Below, one piece after another: positions 59,769-64,000 of a DNA stretch of 64,000 bases. This DNA is from Epsilonproteobacteria bacterium UBA6211 (lineage in GTDB: Bacteria; Campylobacterota; Campylobacteria; Campylobacterales; Arcobacteraceae). The translations under genes were made by a program, and so were the position numbers. The stretch lies in the NCBI GenBank assembly GCA_002421845.1, contig DISL01000037.1, positions 1 to 64,000 on the forward strand. The letters are read 5' to 3'. The notes beneath the pieces were generated by a model. The model was not told where the DNA came from, did not search any database, and saw nothing but the letters and a program-made list of their open reading frames with translations. Each line of letters starts with the position of its first letter. Position 1 is the first letter of the stretch.

Positions 59769-61796
59769 TTAAGCTTTTAAATCATCATTTTTTGAAGCTA
59801 CCGAGTGACTAAGAGACTGAGAAACTGGAATACTAGACTTTTTAACATCTGGAACTTTGACATGAGAATTGCCTTGATTTATAGGTTGAGCTTGGACACT
59901 ATCTTTGCCTATAAATTGCTTTGCATCTGCATGAGCAACCACTAGTTTAGCTATTTGGTCTGTTAATACCGCCACATCATGAGTTTGTGACGCTACCATA
60001 GCATTTTGTTGTGTTTGTTGGTCTAATTGCGTTACAGCATCATTGATTTGTTCTATTCCTTGAAGTTGCTCTTTTGAAGCATGTTCTATATCTGAGATTA
60101 GATTAAGCGTATGGGATATATTTTGATTTAGTTCACTATAACCTTTTATCATATTTGTTGATATGGCTTTGCCTTCGTTTGCCTTTGAAGTGGCACGTTC
60201 TACTATATCTTTTATCTCTTTTGCAGCTTCGGCACTTCTTGAAGCAAGATTTCTTACCTCTTGTGCAACTACGGCAAACCCTTTTCCTGCTTCTCCTGCC
60301 GTTGCAGCTTCAACTGCAGCATTTAAACTTAATATATTTGTTTGGAATGCTATTTGGTCTATTACGCTTATTGCTTCGTTTATAGCCGTTACTTGTGTAT
60401 TTATTTCTTCCATAGCTATTGTTGTTTGGTTTGCTAGTTTTTCACCTTCATTGGCTGATTTAGTAACTCCACTTGCTAAGGTTGACATTTTGAGAATATT
60501 TTCCGTATTACTTCTTATGTTACTTGTTATTTGTTCTAGTGCCGCAGCAGTTTCTTCCAAAGATGCAGCTGCTTCGTTTGAGCTTTGATTTAGTTTATCT
60601 ACGTTTGTAAGTAATATATTGCTACTTTCATCAAGCGTCAAACCGTTTTGTTTATTATCTACAAGCATTTGGTTAATAGTGTCTTGTAGTTTATTCACAT
60701 CTTGTACCAACGTATCAAAAACACCGTTTTTTTCTATATCGTTTATAACAAGTTTTTTTGTATAGTTATGGTGTGTGTATTCTTCCAAAACGGAATTAAT
60801 TACAATAAATCTAGATTTTAAATTATCCAAAGCATTATTAATAGTGGATTTTAATTGCATAAGTGCAGGATTTGAGCTATTAGCAACTATATGTTGTGAA
60901 AACCAACCGTTTGATACTCTAGTCATTACTGTTTGGGTATCTTTAAGAAATTTATCATCTTCTTCAATATTTCTTTGTGTAGCGGATATATTTTCATTGA
61001 CGATATTTGCCATTTCTCCAAACTCATCATTTGATTTGATTGTTATATGTGTAATATTTGATGTTTTTTTATTGATATAGTCAAAAAACTCTATAAGACC
61101 GTCTTTAAATAATGTAATAGAACTAGTGATTCCTTTTGTTATTATTGAACCTGTTACTATACCTACTATTACCGATATTATAATTATAAATATAGTTATA
61201 CTTACCAATAAATCAGCATTTGTCATGGCATTATGAATCATTTTATCCGTAGTATCCAAACTTAGTTTATTAAGTTCATCCATCTTAGAACCCATAGTAT
61301 TTGAAATAGGTACCATTATAGCGACTGTTTGTCTATATTCTTCAAATAGTTCTTTTTGAGTTGTAGGATTTGTATTGTGGGCTAGTTTAGAGATGATTCC
61401 ATCAAGTTTTACATAAACTTCTCTCCAAGCTTTGTATTCAATGTCTAATTTATCTGAGAGTTCTTTACCTTTTTTGCTTCTAGGTAAAGCTAAAAAACTA
61501 TTCCAGTTTTGCTCAACAATTTCCCAGCTTTTTTTTCTTTGTGTGGCAATATCAGAAAAATATGAATTTGCGGAATAATTGTTTTCAAAAGCATAGACGT
61601 TGAGTGTTTGAGCTCTTATTATCATTCTTTCTTTGTTTAGACTTGTAATATATACAAGGGCAGGAAGTCTTGATTCTCCTACCGTACTCATATCATTTGA
61701 CCAAGATTTGCCGTTATATAGGGCAACTCCACCCGTGATTAATATGCTTAGTAGCAATGTACCGATTAAAAAAATTAATTTTTGTTTTATTGTCAT
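59769..61796 (-). CDS. Methyl-accepting chemotaxis protein
   Basis: The 675-aa protein has a transmembrane helix at 8-27, a helical periplasmic sensor (4HB-like), a second helix at about 197-222, a HAMP region and the cytoplasmic signalling hairpin tip [20 protein letters not shown]. The C-terminal tail ([15 protein letters not shown]) is encoded by ACTGAG-type octamer units like those in the nifH-nifD region. The ligand is unknown. A 33-aa membrane peptide gene lies immediately upstream. Confidence 0.93.
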   Translation of the reverse strand: MTIKQKLIFLIGTLLLSILITGGVALYNGKSWSNDMSTVGESRLPALVYITSLNKERMIIRAQTLNVYAFENNYSANSYFSDIATQRKKSWEIVEQNWNSFLALPRSKKGKELSDKLDIEYKAWREVYVKLDGIISKLAHNTNPTTQKELFEEYRQTVAIMVPISNTMGSKMDELNKLSLDTTDKMIHNAMTNADLLVSITIFIIIISVIVGIVTGSIITKGITSSITLFKDGLIEFFDYINKKTSNITHITIKSNDEFGEMANIVNENISATQRNIEEDDKFLKDTQTVMTRVSNGWFSQHIVANSSNPALMQLKSTINNALDNLKSRFIVINSVLEEYTHHNYTKKLVINDIEKNGVFDTLVQDVNKLQDTINQMLVDNKQNGLTLDESSNILLTNVDKLNQSSNEAAASLEETAAALEQITSNIRSNTENILKMSTLASGVTKSANEGEKLANQTTIAMEEINTQVTAINEAISVIDQIAFQTNILSLNAAVEAATAGEAGKGFAVVAQEVRNLASRSAEAAKEIKDIVERATSKANEGKAISTNMIKGYSELNQNISHTLNLISDIEHASKEQLQGIEQINDAVTQLDQQTQQNAMVASQTHDVAVLTDQIAKLVVAHADAKQFIGKDSVQAQPINQGNSHVKVPDVKKSSIPVSQSLSHSVASKNDDLKA
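59800..59832 (-). repeat. ACTGAG-type reiterated units inside the MCP coding sequence
   Basis: On the plus strand the units read GAGTGACT, AAGAGACT, GAGAAACT; on the minus strand TCTCAGTCTCTTAGTCACT. The same octamers occur at 18121-18160 and 18785-18860. Here they encode VSQSLSHSV at the C-terminal tail of the receptor. Confidence 0.65.
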
Positions 61797-62118
61797 AATA
61801 GTAACTCCGGATTAACTTTAGATTGAGTAAATAAAAGTGATAATAAGAAGGAATAACGTATAAAAAATCAAAATGTTCAAATATATAATTTTTAATTTAA
61901 GACATTTTAGCTCTTCCATGACTTATATCCTCCTATATGCTGTGTTCGTTTGTTATAATAAGACAAGCTTATCAATAACGTATTTATGGGTTATAATTGA
62001 TAAAAATATATATTTCTCAATAATAATTCCTAATATAATAATATAACCAATAGGTTATAAAGATAAAGCGATTTTATCACTATTATTCTAAAGAAAAACT
62101 TAATCTATAGGTTATATT
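61797..62118. other. Intergenic region with repeated GGTTATA motifs
   Basis: Besides the 33-aa frame, this 322-bp AT-rich region carries GGTTATA at 61989, 62051 and 62109. The middle copy lies in the inverted repeat ATAACC-AATA-GGTTAT (62042-62057). These are likely operators of the divergent HTH gene, whose ATG is 10 bp after the last copy. Confidence 0.5.
61818..61919 (-). CDS. 33-aa single-span membrane peptide upstream of MCP gene
   Basis: The frame encodes MEELKCLKLK followed by a hydrophobic stretch of about 20 residues. A strong AGGAGG site lies 9 bp upstream of the ATG. It ends 21 bp before the MCP start on the same strand, so the two are probably cotranscribed. No homologue is recognised; the ribosome-binding site and hydrophobicity are the evidence. 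Confidence 0.45.
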   Translation of the reverse strand: MEELKCLKLKIIYLNILIFYTLFLLIITFIYSI

Positions 62119-62370
62119 ATGAAAATATTTTCAGAAGTTTCAGACGAGTTTATAGAAGAATACTATAAACAAATATCAAAAAACGTAAAAAAAATCAGAA
62201 CACAAAAACAAAAAACACAAGAAGAAGTTGCATTGGCAATGGGCTTTACCACGGCTACTTTCTATACCAATGCAGAAAGTTATAAAAGAGGAAAACACTT
62301 TAATTTGGAGCATCTTATAAAGATATCTAAGATTTTAAATGTACCTTTGCATAAATTCTTTGAAATATAA
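62119..62370 (+). CDS. Small Xre-family helix-turn-helix regulator
   Basis: The 83-aa protein is almost entirely an Xre/Cro-type helix-turn-helix (VKKIRTQKQKTQEEVALAMG, then TTATFYTNAESYKRG and LEHLIKISKILNVPLHKF). It has no second domain. Repeated GGTTATA motifs upstream suggest autoregulation. Targets may include the MCP operon or the sensor kinase gene on either side. Confidence 0.82.
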   Translation: MKIFSEVSDEFIEEYYKQISKNVKKIRTQKQKTQEEVALAMGFTTATFYTNAESYKRGKHFNLEHLIKISKILNVPLHKFFEI

Positions 62371-62455
62371 ATATCAATAGTAAGATATAATAATATCTTG
62401 GCTAGAATTACTAATACGAAAGATTTTGTATAAATTCTGCCAAGGTATAAGGTAT

Positions 62456-64000
62456 ATGAGTATATCAAAGATTATTGTAATAATATTTCTTAATATTAGT
62501 TGTTTATATTCAAATATTATAAAAATAGATAAGGATACTAGTCGTATCGATATTTTACCTTCGTCAAAAGTATATTTAGACAAAACAAAATCAAAAACCT
62601 TAGAAGATATAAAAAACCTAGACGATTCGTTTGAGCCAAACGACAAGAAACTTTTGGGATATGGGTATTCCCCTGATTTTGACGTGTGGGTTAGATTTGA
62701 TATACACAATCAAAGTGATAAAAAGCTAAAACAAATCATAGAATACCACAACCCTCTAACCACGCATATATCACTTTTTGATAGTGTGTCTTCCATAGCC
62801 CAAAACGAAGGACTTTTGAACAAACTGCAAAATAGAAGTACCCTGAATCCTATCTTTGAAGTAGAACTAGAACCGCAAGAGACAAAGACTTATTATCTCA
62901 AAGCTTCTTCATACGTTACCACTTTGATAGTAAAATTAAATCTTTGGAATGAAAAAGAGTTTTATTCCCAAGAGATCAAACATCAACTTATATTAGCCCT
63001 ATTTTTCGGTGCTATGGTGATACTCGCTCTTTACAACCTTTTTATATATTTCGTAGTCAAAGATATAAGTTACCTATATTATGTACTATATATCGTTGGG
63101 ATAGTGCTACATCACCTTATTTATGTAGGTATGGCAAATGTATATTTAGTAAATCAACAATGGATGGGATATTTCGTAGATTATGCCGCTGTTTTTATAG
63201 CCTTGCCTGTTTTGGCTCTTGCAATGTTTTCAAAGACATTTTTGCATATAGTGCAATATCCAAGAGTAAATAAGATTTTAAATCTTTTGATTTTGGTTGT
63301 TTTTATTTCCGTTATAGTTTTTATAAGTACCGATATGTTTGGTAAATATAGAAACTTACTTGTCATTTCGCTACTTGCATACCTGATATTTATCACAGTA
63401 TATGCTACATATAAGAAAAACCAACAAGCCTATTTCATACTTTTTGGATGGAGTATTATCCTAGTATCCGGTATTTGTATGTATCTATCAAGTGCAGGGG
63501 TGTTTAATGTATATTTATATCTCCCTTATATAGTAGAAACGGGGCTTGTACTAGAGGCTTTGATATTTTCTATTGCTTTGGCAAATAAAATAAATACTCT
63601 CCAAAAAGAAAAAGTTGAAGCCGACAAAAAGCTGATTCTCCACCAACAAAGCGAAACGGCAAGACTTGAATCTATCGTGACACAAAAAACAGATGCTCTC
63701 AAAATAGCACTTGATGAAAAAGAACTGTTACTAAGAGAGCTAAATCATAGAGTAAAAAACAATATGCAAACAATAGTATCGCTTATGAGGCTCCAACTAG
63801 ATAAAGTGAGTGATGAAAAAGTACAAGATATTTTCGTAACTATTCAAAACAGAATAAACGCTATGAGTCAGCTGCATATACTTCTATATAATCAAGAAGA
63901 TGTATCACATATAGATGCCTTTGAGTATTTTGATGTCATAGTAGAAGAGCTAAAAGAGAGCTATAACAGTGAAAAAATATCTATCAAATTTGATATAACT
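62456..64000 (+). CDS. 7TM-DISM sensor histidine kinase, 3' end missing
   Basis: The frame starts at the ATG at 62456 and runs through the window edge (515 codons seen). It has a signal peptide (residues 1-20), a periplasmic 7TMR-DISMED2 domain (about 25-160), seven membrane helices (about 180-380), a short coiled coil and a HisKA_2-type phosphoacceptor region (LLLRELNHRVKNNMQTIVSL, histidine near residue 430). The ATPase domain is beyond the edge. The extracellular part probably binds a carbohydrate-like ligand; that is family knowledge. Confidence 0.9.
   Translation, partial: MSISKIIVIIFLNISCLYSNIIKIDKDTSRIDILPSSKVYLDKTKSKTLEDIKNLDDSFEPNDKKLLGYGYSPDFDVWVRFDIHNQSDKKLKQIIEYHNPLTTHISLFDSVSSIAQNEGLLNKLQNRSTLNPIFEVELEPQETKTYYLKASSYVTTLIVKLNLWNEKEFYSQEIKHQLILALFFGAMVILALYNLFIYFVVKDISYLYYVLYIVGIVLHHLIYVGMANVYLVNQQWMGYFVDYAAVFIALPVLALAMFSKTFLHIVQYPRVNKILNLLILVVFISVIVFISTDMFGKYRNLLVISLLAYLIFITVYATYKKNQQAYFILFGWSIILVSGICMYLSSAGVFNVYLYLPYIVETGLVLEALIFSIALANKINTLQKEKVEADKKLILHQQSETARLESIVTQKTDALKIALDEKELLLRELNHRVKNNMQTIVSLMRLQLDKVSDEKVQDIFVTIQNRINAMSQLHILLYNQEDVSHIDAFEYFDVIVEELKESYNSEKISIKFDIT

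Overview
The window is an AT-rich stretch of a nitrogen-fixing bacterium, most likely a Campylobacterota (epsilonproteobacterial) member of the Arcobacter/Sulfurimonas/Sulfurospirillum type. Supporting signs are the codon bias, dense sensory genes (Cache, GGDEF/EAL, MCP, 7TM-DISM kinase), sulfide and selenium genes and a dispersed Mo-nitrogenase gene set. No rRNA, tRNA or CRISPR array was seen.

Layout. 1-3591: selenium genes selA (cut by the window edge), yedF and selB. 3689-7714: a defence-like module of Fic, EVE-McrB and McrC. 7764-12971 (minus): a probable double-cubane-cluster protein and its ATP-dependent activase, an Rrf2 regulator, then mnmA, a haem-less cytochrome-like protein and metY. 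13084-21893 (plus): fccB, a DUF2892 protein, nifV, a GNAT-like protein, a DUF683 protein, a BFD-like Fe-S protein, nifH, an unknown 121-aa protein, nifD and nifK. 21956-32733: a toxin-antitoxin pair, a RhuM remnant, a soluble Cache/CheW protein, ydcF, a TetR-controlled envelope-lipid operon and a flavodiiron protein. 32775-33562: a solitary integron-like gene cassette. 33925-39728: a 62-aa protein, an ArsC-like nitrogenase-associated protein, a second Cache/CheW protein, a ferredoxin, clpX and a SIR2-like gene. 39859-48554: a diguanylate cyclase, a 3-kb insert bounded by 45-bp direct repeats, then (minus) a nifX-like gene, nifQ, TPR-NFU, nifX, nifA and a Tpx-like gene. 48634-53641: toxin-antitoxin modules, repeats, orphan genes and ung. 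53733-57628: a redoxin, ferredoxin, nifB and nifE. 57623-64000: signalling genes.

How it fits together. Eight good -24/-12 sites (GG-N10-GC) precede nifH, nifB, the ArsC-like gene, the 62-aa gene, one Cache/CheW gene, the nifX-like/nifQ operon, a redoxin and the flavodiiron gene. They define a candidate sigma54/NifA regulon that ties oxygen scavenging and an unusual soluble sensor family to nitrogen fixation. The NifA here has no DNA-binding domain and is followed at once by a Tpx-fold protein without a peroxidatic cysteine. NifU functions appear split between a BFD-like protein and a TPR-NFU fusion. nifN, nifS and a full nifU are not in this window.

Most notable unexplained structure: gene junctions in the nif operons carry several unrelated families of degenerate 7-8-bp reiterated repeats arranged as hairpins. 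One similar tract is translated inside a chemoreceptor gene. Other points are a 12-residue insertion in NifH, an unknown protein between nifH and nifD, a 3-kb recombinase-less insert at the 3' end of the Tpx-like gene, and a ~200-bp dispersed repeat whose copies end just upstream of orphan genes.
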